DNA of 64,000 bases from Pseudomonas gingeri (lineage in GTDB: Bacteria; Pseudomonadota; Gammaproteobacteria; Pseudomonadales; Pseudomonadaceae): positions 186,001 to 250,000 of the forward strand of contig NZ_JACAOS010000015.1 of assembly GCF_013386165.1 (NCBI RefSeq). Direction: 5' to 3'. The notes below the pieces were generated by a model that was not told where the DNA came from, searched no databases, and was given only the letters and a program-made list of their open reading frames with translations. Of the stretch, positions 38,359-48,841 are shown piece after piece (positions within the stretch are counted from its first letter, which is position 1; each line of letters starts with the position of its first letter). The translations under genes and the position numbers were made by a program.

Positions 38359-40947
38359 TCAAGCCAGACGCTTGAGCATCTCCCGCGCTTCGGTTTTCTG
38401 CGCCTCGCTGCCTTCGTTCAGCACCTCGGCGAGAATATCCCGCGCCCCATCACTGTCGTCCATATCCATGTAGGCCTGGGCCAGGTCGAGCTTGGTGGCC
38501 GCCTCGTCGGTGCCCGAGAGGAAGTCGAACGACTCGTCCTCAGGCAATTCGTCAGCCACCAGGCTCGGCGTTGCCAGCGGTGGCTGCTCCAGGCTCTGGG
38601 ACAGGCGATCCAGCTCGGCGTTGACGTCATCCAGCTCGTCGGTGAACGCATTGGGGGCGGAATGCGCCTCCAACTCGTCCGCCAGCGACAGATCGAAATC
38701 CGCCGGCAGATCCAGGTCATCCAGATCGCCGCCGCCCAGGGTCGGAACCTCGGCATCGGAATCCTTCAGGTCTTCGGTCAGGCTCAGCAGGAAGTCCTCA
38801 TCCGTCGAAGTCGCCAACGGCGCCTCCCCACCCAGGTCCAGATCAAAATCATCCAGGTCGTCGAGGGCTGGTTTGGCCTGGGTTTGCTGTTCCAGGACCG
38901 ACTCGAAGCTCAAGTCGTCATCCAGTTGCAGGTCATCCAGATCCACCGCAGGCGGCGCAACCACTGCAGGCGAGGCGGCCTCCAGATCATCCAGGCTCAG
39001 GTCGAAATCGCTGTCGAACAGATCATCCGCCGCGACCACAGGCGCCTGCACTTCAGGCGCAGGTGCAACCGGGGCCGGAGCCGGTGGTTCATCAGACAGC
39101 AACTCCTTGACGTAATCCTCGCTCAATTCAGCCGCCACCGCAGCCGCACCGAGACCCGCCACCGCGGCAACCGCGATCATTGCCGGGAAGCGACTCTTGA
39201 GCTGCTCGACCTCGGCCACATGCTGACCGGCAGGCAACTGCCGTTCCTGGGCGATAAAGGCATCACGATCGCCCTGCTGGCCGTAGACTTCCATCAACTT
39301 CAGGCGCGCGTCGGTACGCTGCGGCTCGTACTTCACCGCCTCTTCGAGCAAGCCGGCCGCCTGGTTCAGGTGACCGCGCTGGATATGCAGATTGGCTTGG
39401 TCCACCACATCAGTAGGACGCTCAGCGGCCGGGACCGGGGCCGGAGCGGCTGCCAGCTTTACGCTCGGCGGAGGGACCTCCAGACCCTCGAAACTGCTTT
39501 CAGGCAAGTCCTGCTCTTCGGAAAAACCACCTTCTTCATTGAGCGCCCGAGCCATTCGCAGGTGCTTTTCCGCTTCCTGCTTGGCCTTGCGACGGCGCGC
39601 CAGGAACAGCAGGAGCAAGAGGAACACCAGCACCACGGAACCGGCCAGCAGCCCCATCAGAATCGGGCTGGCCAGCAGGTCATCGAGCTTGCGCTCCTGT
39701 GGCACGGCGGGTACCGGCTGGATCGGTGTTTCAACCGGCGCCGGCTTGGCCACTTCTGCCGCCGGAACGATAGGCGCAGGCGCGACCGGAGCCGCTTGCG
39801 GCTTGGCCGTCAATTGGGCAGACATCGCATTCGCCGGTTGTCCGGCAGCAGGTGCAGCGGGTGCAGCTGTCGAGCCATCGGCCTGCAACTTGGCCAACTG
39901 ATCGTTCTTCAACTGAATCAGGCGCTGCAACTTGTCCAACTGGCTTTGCAGGTCTTCCATCCGGCTTTTCAGCTCGGCGTTATCGCGACGGGTGGTGTCC
40001 AGGCTTTCCTGGGTCACCGCCAGTTTGTTGCTCAGGGACTTGCTGTCACCCGCAGCACCTTTAGCGTGTTTCTTGCCGGACTCGGCCGAGACCAGGCTCA
40101 GGTTGTCCTTGCCGGCGGCCTTGGTCGGCGCAGCCTCGGTCCCCTTGTGCCGGGTGGCATCGATCTGTTGCTTGCCGCCATGCACCGAGCGCCGTCCCGA
40201 ACGCCAGGCGGCATTCTGCGCCGCCACTTCGGCGATGGCCTTGGGTTGCGCCAACGCGCGGCTTTCCACCCGATCAGGCAGACGCAGCACCTGGCCGGTC
40301 TTCAGGCGGTTGATGTTGCCATCGAGGAAAGCCCCCGGGTTCAGCGCCTGGATGGCCAGCATGGTCTGCTGCACGGAGGCGCCATTGCTCTCTTTCAGGG
40401 CAATGTCCCACAAGGTGTCCTTGGGGCCGGTGGTGTATTGCTTGGCCTTGGTCGGGGCGATGACCGGTGCGACGGGCGCAGTCGGCGCGGCCGGTGCACT
40501 GGCCGCGGGAGCGGTGGCAGGCTTGGCGGCGTCGGCGGGCGGGGCGTATTTCGACGGATCGAGCAACACGCTGTAGTCGCGCATCAACCGGCCATTGGGC
40601 CACTGCACCTGCACCAGGAAGCGTACATAGGCTTCGGACAACGGTTTGCTCGAAGTGACACGCACCACGCTGCGACCGCTGGGGTTGATCACTGGCGTAA
40701 ACGTCAGGTCATTGAGGAAGTCCTGGCGACTGACCCCGGCGTCGGCGAAGGCCTGGGGCGAGGCCAGGCTCGGAACGATGTCGGAGGCGCTCAGGCCGCT
40801 GACATCCTGCAATTCGATTTCTGCCAGCAATGGCTGGTTCAGAGTTGACTTGAGGGTCACTTCCCCAAGCCCAAGCGCGTGTGCCATACCGGAAGACAGC
40901 GCCGAAGCGGCCGCTATTGCTAACACCAGTTTGCGAACTTGAACCAT
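38359..40947 (-). CDS. fimV: FimV/HubP-like polar hub protein
   Basis: An 862-residue inner-membrane protein that binds peptidoglycan and organises type IV pili and the cell pole. Order of parts: signal peptide, the FimV N-terminal domain (LGLGEVTLKSTLNQPLLAEI), a LysM-like region at about 165-225 (TGPKDTLWDIAL), a coiled coil at about 310-345, a membrane helix near 427-450, then a very acidic cytoplasmic half rich in DDLDDFDLDL-type repeats, and a C-terminal TPR-like cap (AQAYMDMDDSDGARDILAEV). The arrangement matches P. aeruginosa FimV. It is 208 bp downstream of the Asd paralogue. Confidence 0.93.
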   Translation of the reverse strand: MVQVRKLVLAIAAASALSSGMAHALGLGEVTLKSTLNQPLLAEIELQDVSGLSASDIVPSLASPQAFADAGVSRQDFLNDLTFTPVINPSGRSVVRVTSSKPLSEAYVRFLVQVQWPNGRLMRDYSVLLDPSKYAPPADAAKPATAPAASAPAAPTAPVAPVIAPTKAKQYTTGPKDTLWDIALKESNGASVQQTMLAIQALNPGAFLDGNINRLKTGQVLRLPDRVESRALAQPKAIAEVAAQNAAWRSGRRSVHGGKQQIDATRHKGTEAAPTKAAGKDNLSLVSAESGKKHAKGAAGDSKSLSNKLAVTQESLDTTRRDNAELKSRMEDLQSQLDKLQRLIQLKNDQLAKLQADGSTAAPAAPAAGQPANAMSAQLTAKPQAAPVAPAPIVPAAEVAKPAPVETPIQPVPAVPQERKLDDLLASPILMGLLAGSVVLVFLLLLLFLARRRKAKQEAEKHLRMARALNEEGGFSEEQDLPESSFEGLEVPPPSVKLAAAPAPVPAAERPTDVVDQANLHIQRGHLNQAAGLLEEAVKYEPQRTDARLKLMEVYGQQGDRDAFIAQERQLPAGQHVAEVEQLKSRFPAMIAVAAVAGLGAAAVAAELSEDYVKELLSDEPPAPAPVAPAPEVQAPVVAADDLFDSDFDLSLDDLEAASPAVVAPPAVDLDDLQLDDDLSFESVLEQQTQAKPALDDLDDFDLDLGGEAPLATSTDEDFLLSLTEDLKDSDAEVPTLGGGDLDDLDLPADFDLSLADELEAHSAPNAFTDELDDVNAELDRLSQSLEQPPLATPSLVADELPEDESFDFLSGTDEAATKLDLAQAYMDMDDSDGARDILAEVLNEGSEAQKTEAREMLKRLA

Positions 40948-41155
40948 AGCCTCTTCCTTTGTTTGTGCATTCCTCGGCTAGCGAGAAGGTGGTGTCGCTC
41001 GCCTTGCGGCAGCGTGCGCGCCCTTGAAAACATCGCCGCAGCGCGCGGTTTCAGCCGACGCCCTTGCAAATGCAAGAGGACAGGTTCACCTCCAGCAACC
41101 CGCCTGAGCATAGTGTCAGGCTAGAATCATTCTGCAAATTGCCGCCAAGTATCTT

Positions 41156-42154
41156 TTACGGCAGGTCTTTTATCAACAGCTCTGCCAACTGCACAGCGTT
41201 CAATGCCGCACCTTTGCGTACATTATCGGCTGTCAGCCACAGATTCAGCTCGCACGGGTCGTCCACACCACTACGCACCCGTCCGACATAAACCACATCC
41301 TGACCCACCGCGTCACCCACCGCGGTCGGGTAGTCGCCGGCTTCCACCAGCTCGATCCCCGCCGCTGTTTCCAGCGTAGCGCTCACCGCGGCCAGATCAA
41401 CCTCGCCAGCGGTTTGCAAAGAGACACTATAGCTATCGCCGAAAAACACCGGGGCTTGAATGCAAGTCACTGAAATTTTTAACAAAGGTGCCGAGAGCAG
41501 TTCGCGAAGTTCGCTGATCAGGCGTTTTTCCAGCGACACATGCCCCTGGGCATCCGGTTTACCGACCTGGGCCAGCAGGTTAAACGCCATCTGCCGATCG
41601 AAAAAACGTGGCTCCAGCGGACGGACGTTCAACAACTCCGCCGTTTGTCGGGCCAGTTCGGTCACCGCCTCGCGGCCCTGGCTGGAGACGGCCAGGCACG
41701 CGGTCAGGGTGACCCGCTGGATGTCCAGGCCCTTGAGTGGCGCCAGCACCACCGCCAACGCCGTGGCTGCTGCGCTCGGGCTGCTGACCTGCGCCGGCTT
41801 GCCGAGGGTCGCCAGCACTTCGGGATTGGCCTCTGGCACCACGTGGGGCGCGGGCAAGGCGCCGGACAGGTCGATCACCATGCAACCCGCCGCCGTCGCA
41901 CGTGGGGCAAAGCTGAGGGTGACCGCGGGACCGGCGGCGAAAAACACCAGTTGGACTTTGCCGAAGTCGAATTCGTCGACTTCGCGCACCCGCACGTTCT
42001 TGCCCCGGAACGGCACCGAGTGCCCCGCCGACTCGCTGCTGGCCAGCAGGTGCAGGTTGGCAACCGGGAAATCACGTTCCTCGAGGATCTGCACCAGGGT
42101 CTCGCCGACGGTGCCGGTGGCGCCGATCACGGCAATATCAAAGGACTGGCTCAT
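41156..42154 (-). CDS. Asd-like protein without the catalytic cysteine (USG-1 type)
   Basis: A 332-residue aspartate-semialdehyde-dehydrogenase-fold protein. The NADP-binding start IAVIGATGTVGETL and the dimerisation half are intact. The active-site segment, NPNC in true enzymes, reads SSPSAAAT, placing Ala128 at the nucleophile. It matches the USG-1 homologues found beside asd or truA in many proteobacteria, so the loss is probably old and the protein has another, unknown role. ATG 42154 is typical. It follows asd on the same strand but a terminator and a REP pair separate them. Confidence 0.87.
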   Translation of the reverse strand: MSQSFDIAVIGATGTVGETLVQILEERDFPVANLHLLASSESAGHSVPFRGKNVRVREVDEFDFGKVQLVFFAAGPAVTLSFAPRATAAGCMVIDLSGALPAPHVVPEANPEVLATLGKPAQVSSPSAAATALAVVLAPLKGLDIQRVTLTACLAVSSQGREAVTELARQTAELLNVRPLEPRFFDRQMAFNLLAQVGKPDAQGHVSLEKRLISELRELLSAPLLKISVTCIQAPVFFGDSYSVSLQTAGEVDLAAVSATLETAAGIELVEAGDYPTAVGDAVGQDVVYVGRVRSGVDDPCELNLWLTADNVRKGAALNAVQLAELLIKDLP

Positions 42155-42241
42155 GGGGTGACCTCAGGTAAAACGGGGGGAGCGGCACTTTACCCTTGAC
42201 CAGCCGGTCAGGCAATTTATCCAGCCACACCGCGCACCCAA

Positions 42242-42330
42242 TGTAGGAGCGAGCTTGCTCGCGAAAAATGGAACATCCGACACAAATGTATCGCCCGGAC
42301 GATCCAATCGCGAGCAAGCTCGCTCCTACA
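42242..42330. repeat. REP pair
   Basis: Arms at 42242-42264 and 42308-42330 are perfect 23-bp reverse complements (TGTAGGAGCGAGCTTGCTCG then CGA), the same subtype as at 1633, with a different 43-bp loop. It sits between asd and the Asd-like gene. Confidence 0.9.
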
Positions 42331-42353
42331 GGGAGAAGACGGCACCGACATAA

Positions 42354-42387
42354 AAAAACCCGCGACTCTGACGAGGCGCGGGTTTTT
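42354..42387 (-). terminator. Terminator after asd
   Basis: AAAAACCCGCG (42354-42364) pairs with CGCGGGTTTTT (42377-42387), with a further CTC/GAG pairing in the loop. On the minus strand the stem is followed by a run of T. It lies 15 bp past the asd stop. Confidence 0.9.
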
Positions 42388-42402
42388 CAAAGCGTCAGCG
42401 AA

Positions 42403-43515
42403 TCAACGCTCCAGCAGGATACGCAGCATGCGCCGCAGCGGCTCGGCCGCGCCCCACAACAACTGGTCGCCCACGGTGAAGGCACCGAGGAACTGCGAAC
42501 CCATGTTCAGCTTGCGCAGACGGCCCACCGGGATATTCAGCGTGCCGGTGACCCGAGTCGGACTCAGTTCCTGCATGCTGATTTCACGTTGGTTCGGCAC
42601 CAGCTTGACCCACGGGTTGTGCTGGCTAATCAACCCTTCGATATCGGCGATCGGCACGTCCTTGTTCAGTTTGATGGTCAGCGCCTGGCTGTGGCAACGC
42701 ATGGCGCCGATACGCACGCAGATACCGTCCACCGGGATCGGGCTCTTGAAGCGACCGAGGATCTTGTTGGTCTCGGCCTGGGCCTTCCACTCTTCACGGC
42801 TCTGGCCGTTCGGCAGTTCCTTGTCGATCCAGGGGATCAGGCTGCCGGCCAGCGGTACACCGAAGTTCTCGGTCGGGTAGGCGTCGCTACGCATGGCTTC
42901 GGCCACACGACGGTCGATGTCGAGGATGGCGCTGGCCGGGTCGGCCAGTTGATCGGCGACGGCCGCGTGGGTCGCGCCCATCTGCTTGATCAGCTCACGC
43001 ATGTTCTGCGCGCCAGCACCGGAGGCCGCCTGATAGGTCATGGCGCTCATCCATTCCACCAGACCCGCCTCGAACAGGCCACCCAGGCCCATCAGCATCA
43101 GGCTGACGGTGCAGTTGCCGCCGATGTAGTTCTTGGTACCGGCATCCAGCTGCTGGTCGATGACCTTGCGGTTGACCGGATCGAGGATGATGACCGCATC
43201 ATCCTGCATACGCAGGCTGGAGGCCGCATCGATCCAGTAACCCTGCCAGCCGGCTTCGCGCAGCTTGGGGAAAACCTCGCTGGTGTAGTCGCCGCCCTGG
43301 CAAGTCAGGATCACGTCGAGGGTCTTGAGCTCTTCAATGCTGTAGGCATCCTTCAGCGGAGCAATATCCTTGCCCACGGACGGGCCTTGGCCACCGACAT
43401 TGGAGGTGGTGAAAAACACCGGCTCAATCAGGTCGAAATCCTGCTCTTCCAGCATCCGCTGCATGAGCACGGAACCGACCATACCGCGCCAACCGATCAG
43501 ACCTACACGTTTCAT
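42403..43515 (-). CDS. asd: Aspartate-semialdehyde dehydrogenase
   Basis: Makes aspartate semialdehyde for lysine, threonine, methionine and diaminopimelate. The 370 residues carry [10 protein letters not shown] for NADP binding and the catalytic Cys135 in GGNCTVS, same number as in E. coli. This is the functional enzyme, in contrast to the Asd-like gene downstream. It is 68 bp downstream of leuB, with a hairpin between them. Confidence 0.97.
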   Translation of the reverse strand: MKRVGLIGWRGMVGSVLMQRMLEEQDFDLIEPVFFTTSNVGGQGPSVGKDIAPLKDAYSIEELKTLDVILTCQGGDYTSEVFPKLREAGWQGYWIDAASSLRMQDDAVIILDPVNRKVIDQQLDAGTKNYIGGNCTVSLMLMGLGGLFEAGLVEWMSAMTYQAASGAGAQNMRELIKQMGATHAAVADQLADPASAILDIDRRVAEAMRSDAYPTENFGVPLAGSLIPWIDKELPNGQSREEWKAQAETNKILGRFKSPIPVDGICVRIGAMRCHSQALTIKLNKDVPIADIEGLISQHNPWVKLVPNQREISMQELSPTRVTGTLNIPVGRLRKLNMGSQFLGAFTVGDQLLWGAAEPLRRMLRILLER

Positions 43516-43543
43516 CGCAACTACACCTTTTACAAAAGTGGGT

Positions 43544-43572
43544 CACCGCCTCCAGGGATGGAAGAGGCGGTG
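43544..43572 (-). other. Hairpin between leuB and asd
   Basis: CACCGCCTC (43544-43552) pairs with GAGGCGGTG (43564-43572) around an 11-base loop. On the minus strand only a short TTTTG follows, so it may be a weak terminator or a processing site separating leuB from asd. Confidence 0.5.
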
Positions 43573-43583
43573 GGCCCGAGAGA

Positions 43584-44666
<1,083 letters not shown>

Positions 44667-44723
44667 GCGTTCCTCATGTCATCTGTCGGCGCGCCCATGG
44701 TCACGGGCGCGCTGGGAAAAAGT

Positions 44724-45488
44724 CTATCGCTCGGCCCACAGCACCAGGACATCTGTACTGAACGAACCATCGGCCTCAATCTCAAAATATTCTCGCACTT
44801 CCGCGCCCATTGCCTGCTGCAAATCGCGAATCGCCACCCGCAGCGGCTGCGGGGTGCGCATGCGCTCGACCCAGGAACCGAACTCCAGACGCAGGCGCTG
44901 ACGCTGGGTACTGCGCACCTGCAGCCCGGCCTCGCTGACCTGGCGCAGCCACTCGCCCGCCGAATAATCACGGACATGGCTGGTATCGCGCAAAACCTCG
45001 ACACTTTGCAGGTAGGTGTCGAACAACGGGCTGCCGGGAGACATGACGTCGATAAACGCCGCCACGCCACCGGGTTTGAGCACCCGCCGCACTTCCCGCA
45101 AGGCCAGGCCCAGATCGCTCCAGTGGTGTGCGGAGTAGCGGCTGAAGACGAAGTCGAACTCGGCATCGGCGAACGGCAGGCTTTCGGCCGCGCCGCAGAC
45201 CGTGGCGATATTGTTCAGGCCGCGCTCGGCAGCGGCGGCGGCGACCACATCGAGCATCTGCTGCGAAAGGTCGTAGGCTGCCACTTTCTTGACCAGCGGG
45301 GCAACGTGAAAACTCACGTGGCCGGCACCACAACCCAGGTCCAGGACCCGGGCGTCGGCCTGTCCGGCCAGTTCGGCCTGGAGCAGGGCGAATTCGGCGC
45401 CCTGGGCGTGCACGGCGCTGCTCAGGTAGGCACTGGCTTGTTCGCCGAATTGCTTTTGTACGACTGCGGTATGGGCCTTGCCGGTCAT
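44724..45488 (-). CDS. SAM-dependent methyltransferase within the leu operon
   Basis: A class I methyltransferase of 254 residues. The SAM motif I is VLDLGCGAGHVS, followed by AAYDLSQQML, and the later FSRYSAHHWSD and EVRRVLKPGG blocks are UbiE/Coq5-like. The substrate is unknown. It lies between leuD and leuB on the same strand, a placement shared by other pseudomonads. A REP pair lies between it and leuD, so the mRNA there carries a large hairpin. Confidence 0.88.
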   Translation of the reverse strand: MTGKAHTAVVQKQFGEQASAYLSSAVHAQGAEFALLQAELAGQADARVLDLGCGAGHVSFHVAPLVKKVAAYDLSQQMLDVVAAAAAERGLNNIATVCGAAESLPFADAEFDFVFSRYSAHHWSDLGLALREVRRVLKPGGVAAFIDVMSPGSPLFDTYLQSVEVLRDTSHVRDYSAGEWLRQVSEAGLQVRSTQRQRLRLEFGSWVERMRTPQPLRVAIRDLQQAMGAEVREYFEIEADGSFSTDVLVLWAER

Positions 45489-45543
45489 GGAACCATCCTC
45501 TGGATATCAACGCGGAACGGAAAAATCAGAAACACCACAACCC

Positions 45544-45627
45544 TGTGGGAGCCGGCTTGCTCGCGATCAGGCCCTTGAGCCCTGCATCGATCATCCGGCC
45601 GCCATCGCCGGCAAGCCGGCTCCTACA
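45544..45627. repeat. REP pair
   Basis: Arms 45544-45566 (TGTGGGAGCCGGCTTGCTCG) and 45605-45627 form an imperfect inverted repeat of the GTGGGAGC subtype, inside the leuD-methyltransferase gap of the leu transcript. Confidence 0.87.
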
Positions 45628-45647
45628 CAAGGTGTGCCAGCCTCCCC

Positions 45648-46292
45648 TCAGGCGTCGCGAAACAACCAGGGCTGGCTGGCCCGATGCTTGGCTTCGAATG
45701 CGGCAATCGCCTCGCCGTCCTGCAAGGTCAGGCCGATATCGTCCAGGCCGTTGAGCAGGCAATGCTTGCGGAACGCATCGACTTCGAAGTGGTAGACCTT
45801 GCCATCCGGGCGAGTCACCGTCTGCGCCTGCAGATCGACCGTCAACTGATAACCCAGGGTCGTTTCGACCTGCTGGAACAGCTCGTCGACTTCACTGTCC
45901 TTGAGGATGATCGGCAACAGGCCGTTCTTGAAGCTGTTGTTGAAGAAGATGTCCGCATAGCTCGGCGCGATGATGCTGCGGAAGCCGTACTCTTCCAAAG
46001 CCCACGGCGCGTGCTCGCGGCTCGAGCCGCAACCGAAGTTTTCCCGGGCGAGCAATACACTGGCACCCTGGTAACGCTCGGCGTTCAACACGAAATCCTT
46101 GTTCAACGGACGCTTGGAGTTGTCCTGGTAGGCATAACCCACGTCCAGGTAGCGCCACTCGTCGAACAGGTTGGGACCGAAACCGGTGCGTTTGATCGAC
46201 TTCAGGAATTGCTTGGGAATGATCTGGTCGGTGTCGACGTTGGCACGATCCAGAGGCGCGACAAGACCGGTGTGCTGGGTAAAGGCTTTCAT
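45648..46292 (-). CDS. leuD: 3-isopropylmalate dehydratase small subunit
   Basis: Small (swivel) subunit of isopropylmalate isomerase, 214 residues. [20 protein letters not shown] and [13 protein letters not shown] are the family hallmarks. It starts 10 bp after the leuC stop and forms the active enzyme with LeuC. Confidence 0.97.
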   Translation of the reverse strand: MKAFTQHTGLVAPLDRANVDTDQIIPKQFLKSIKRTGFGPNLFDEWRYLDVGYAYQDNSKRPLNKDFVLNAERYQGASVLLARENFGCGSSREHAPWALEEYGFRSIIAPSYADIFFNNSFKNGLLPIILKDSEVDELFQQVETTLGYQLTVDLQAQTVTRPDGKVYHFEVDAFRKHCLLNGLDDIGLTLQDGEAIAAFEAKHRASQPWLFRDA

Positions 46293-46302
46293 GCTGCGCT
46301 CC

Positions 46303-47721
46303 TCAGATCAATTCACGAACGTCGACAAAACGACCGCTCACGGCGGCGGCGGCGGCCATGGCCGGGCTCACCAGGTGCGTACGACCACCGGCCCCCTGGC
46401 GTCCTTCGAAGTTACGGTTGGACGTCGAGGCGCAATGCTCGCCACTTTCCAGGCGGTCCGGGTTCATCGCCAGGCACATCGAGCAACCCGGCTCGCGCCA
46501 TTCGAAACCGGCTTCGAGGAAGATCTTGTCCAGGCCTTCGGCTTCAGCCTGGGCTTTCACCAGGCCCGAACCCGGCACGACAATGGCTTGCTTGATGGTC
46601 GAAGCCACCTTGCGGCCCTTGGCGATCACCGCCGCGGCGCGCAGGTCTTCGATCCGCGAGTTGGTGCAGGAACCGATAAAGACCCGGTCCAACTGGATGT
46701 CGGTGATCGCCTGGTTGGCGGTCAGGCCCATGTATTTCAAGGCGCGCTCGATGGAGCCACGCTTGACCAGATCGGTCTCGCGAGCCGGGTCCGGCACGTT
46801 CTGGTCAACGGCCAGGACCATTTCCGGCGAGGTGCCCCAACTGACCTGTGGCTTGATCTGCGCGGCATCGAGTTCGACCACGGTGTCGAACACCGCATCG
46901 ACATCGGACACCAGCTCTTTCCAGGCTTCGACAGCCAGGTCCCACTCCGCGCCTTTCGGGGCGAAAGGACGACCCTTGACGTAGGCCACGGTTTTTTCAT
47001 CGGCGGCCACCAGGCCCACGCGGGCACCGGCTTCGATGGACATGTTGCAGATGGTCATGCGGCCTTCGACCGACAGGTCGCGAATCGCGCTACCGGCGAA
47101 CTCGATGGCATGGCCGTTACCGCCGGCGGTGCCGATCTTGCCGATCACGGCGAGGACGATGTCCTTGGCGGTCACGCCAAACGGCAAGGTGCCCTCGACC
47201 CGCACCAGCATGTTCTTCATCTTCTTGGCCACCAGACACTGGGTGGCGAACACGTGCTCGACCTCGGAGGTACCGATACCGTGGGCCAAGGCGCCGAAGG
47301 CACCGTGGGTCGAGGTATGGGAGTCACCGCAGACCACGGTCATGCCCGGCAAGGTCGCGCCCTGCTCCGGGCCGATCACGTGAACGATGCCTTGACGCAC
47401 ATCATTCATCTTGAATTCGGTGATGCCATATTCATCGCAGTAATCGTCGAGGGTCTGTACCTGCAGACGCGACACCTGGTCGACAATCGCCTCGATCCCA
47501 CCCTTGCGTTCCGGGGTAGTCGGCACGTTGTGGTCCGGAGTGGCGATGATCGAGTCGACACGCCAGGGCTTGCGCCCGGCCAGACGCAGGCCTTCGAAAG
47601 CCTGGGGCGAAGTCACTTCATGGATGATGTGACGGTCGATATAGATCAACGACGACCCATCGTCGCGCCGTTTCACTTCATGAGAATCCCAGAGCTTGTC
47701 GTAAAGCGTTTTGCCGGCCAT
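46303..47721 (-). CDS. leuC: 3-isopropylmalate dehydratase large subunit
   Basis: Large subunit of isopropylmalate isomerase, an aconitase-type 4Fe-4S enzyme of 472 residues. Cluster cysteines are in FIGSCTNSR and in [32 protein letters not shown] is the conserved aconitase block. ATG 47721 gives [10 protein letters not shown], with GAGGAAA upstream. The frame is open for five more codons, which lack support. A LysR-type gene is divergent; its likely operator overlaps the leuC promoter. Confidence 0.97.
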   Translation of the reverse strand: MAGKTLYDKLWDSHEVKRRDDGSSLIYIDRHIIHEVTSPQAFEGLRLAGRKPWRVDSIIATPDHNVPTTPERKGGIEAIVDQVSRLQVQTLDDYCDEYGITEFKMNDVRQGIVHVIGPEQGATLPGMTVVCGDSHTSTHGAFGALAHGIGTSEVEHVFATQCLVAKKMKNMLVRVEGTLPFGVTAKDIVLAVIGKIGTAGGNGHAIEFAGSAIRDLSVEGRMTICNMSIEAGARVGLVAADEKTVAYVKGRPFAPKGAEWDLAVEAWKELVSDVDAVFDTVVELDAAQIKPQVSWGTSPEMVLAVDQNVPDPARETDLVKRGSIERALKYMGLTANQAITDIQLDRVFIGSCTNSRIEDLRAAAVIAKGRKVASTIKQAIVVPGSGLVKAQAEAEGLDKIFLEAGFEWREPGCSMCLAMNPDRLESGEHCASTSNRNFEGRQGAGGRTHLVSPAMAAAAAVSGRFVDVRELI

Positions 47722-47755
47722 CAGACGTTTCCTCATCAGCTTGTTTCTATGCCCC

Positions 47756-47791
47756 GGGTTATCGATGACTGCTATCAGTTCTCAATAACCC
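47756..47791 (-). other. Inverted repeat in the leuC leader
   Basis: GGGTTAT (47756-47762) pairs with ATAACCC (47785-47791) within the transcribed leader between the promoter and the leuC ATG. No leucine-rich leader peptide was seen. Confidence 0.4.
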
Positions 47792-47808
47792 TCTGGCTTG
47801 TGAGGTCG

Positions 47809-47837
47809 ATGTTATGGGGTTAGAGTGAATAACTCAA
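47809..47837 (-). promoter_or_regulatory. Sigma70 promoter of leuC
   Basis: On the minus strand TTGAGT (47832-47837) and TAACAT (47809-47814) are separated by 17 bp, giving a leader of about 80 nt before leuC. Confidence 0.65.
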
Positions 47838-47843
47838 ATTCAC
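47825..47843. promoter_or_regulatory. LysR-type operator between leuC and lysR-family gene
   Basis: GTGAAT-N7-ATTCAC is a perfect interrupted palindrome of the form bound by LysR proteins. It covers the leuC -35 box and lies 39 bp before the divergent regulator start. Confidence 0.6.
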
Positions 47844-47881
47844 ATTCTTTATGCTTTGGATAACTTTTTGGAATACTGCAC

Positions 47882-48772
47882 ATGGATCTGGCCAACCTCA
47901 ATGCTTTTATCGCCATCGCCGAGACCGGCAGTTTTTCCGGCGCCGGTGAACGCCTGCACCTGACACAGCCAGCAATCAGCAAACGTATCGCCGGTCTTGA
48001 GCAGCAACTCAATGTCCGTTTGTTCGACCGCCTGGGCCGCGAAGTCGGCCTGACCGAGGCCGGCCGGGCGCTATTGCCGCGCGCCTACCAGATTCTCAAC
48101 GTGCTGGACGACACTCGTCGGGCGCTGACCAACCTCACCGGCGAAGTCAGCGGGCGCCTGACTCTGGCCACCAGCCACCATATCGGCCTGCACCGCCTGC
48201 CGCCGCTGCTGCGCGCTTTTACCCGGCGTTACCCACAGGTGGCGCTGGATATTCAGTTTCTCGATTCGGAAATCGCCTACGAGGAAATTCTCCACGGCCG
48301 CGCCGAACTGGCGGTCATTACCCTCGCGCCGGAACCCCACGGCCTGGTGCGTGCCGTGCCGGTGTGGGACGACCCGCTGGATTTCGTCGTCGCCCTCGAG
48401 CATCCGCTGGTCAACCACGGCCCGGTCAGCCTCAAGGACATCGCCCATCACCCGGCGGTCTTCCCGGGCGGCAACACCTTTACCCACCATATCGTCCAGC
48501 GCCTGTTCGAAGCCCAGGGCCTGACGCCAAATATCGCCATGAGCACCAACTATCTGGAAACCATCAAGATGATGGTCTCCATCGGCCTGGCCTGGAGCGT
48601 CCTGCCCCGGACCATGCTCGATGATCAAGTGGCAAGTATTCCTTTACCGGGCATACAACTGACTCGCCAGCTAGGCTATATCCTGCATACGGAACGGACA
48701 CTGTCGAATGCCGCCCGGGCTTTCATGGCTTTACTGGATGCGCAGGGTGACAAACCAGGATTGACGGCATAA
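47882..48772 (+). CDS. LysR-family regulator divergent from leuC
   Basis: A 296-residue LysR-type regulator. The N-terminal helix-turn-helix is FSGAGERLHLTQPAISKRIA, and the substrate-binding half follows from about residue 90. Its divergent position and the palindrome over the leuC -35 box suggest it controls the leu genes, as LeuO/LeuR-like proteins do elsewhere, but the co-inducer is unknown. No Shine-Dalgarno is obvious before ATG 47882. Confidence 0.9.
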   Translation: MDLANLNAFIAIAETGSFSGAGERLHLTQPAISKRIAGLEQQLNVRLFDRLGREVGLTEAGRALLPRAYQILNVLDDTRRALTNLTGEVSGRLTLATSHHIGLHRLPPLLRAFTRRYPQVALDIQFLDSEIAYEEILHGRAELAVITLAPEPHGLVRAVPVWDDPLDFVVALEHPLVNHGPVSLKDIAHHPAVFPGGNTFTHHIVQRLFEAQGLTPNIAMSTNYLETIKMMVSIGLAWSVLPRTMLDDQVASIPLPGIQLTRQLGYILHTERTLSNAARAFMALLDAQGDKPGLTA

Positions 48773-48841
48773 GACAAGCCTGCTTTATTCCAAACAGCTT
48801 TTTGCGGCACAACGTTCCTTTCATCCCAAGGACTGCTGTAA

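Noticed and set aside
38662..40848. 728-codon plus-strand frame opposite fimV
   Set aside because: Its Arg/Gln/His-rich composition mirrors the acidic repeats of fimV on the other strand; no start signal.
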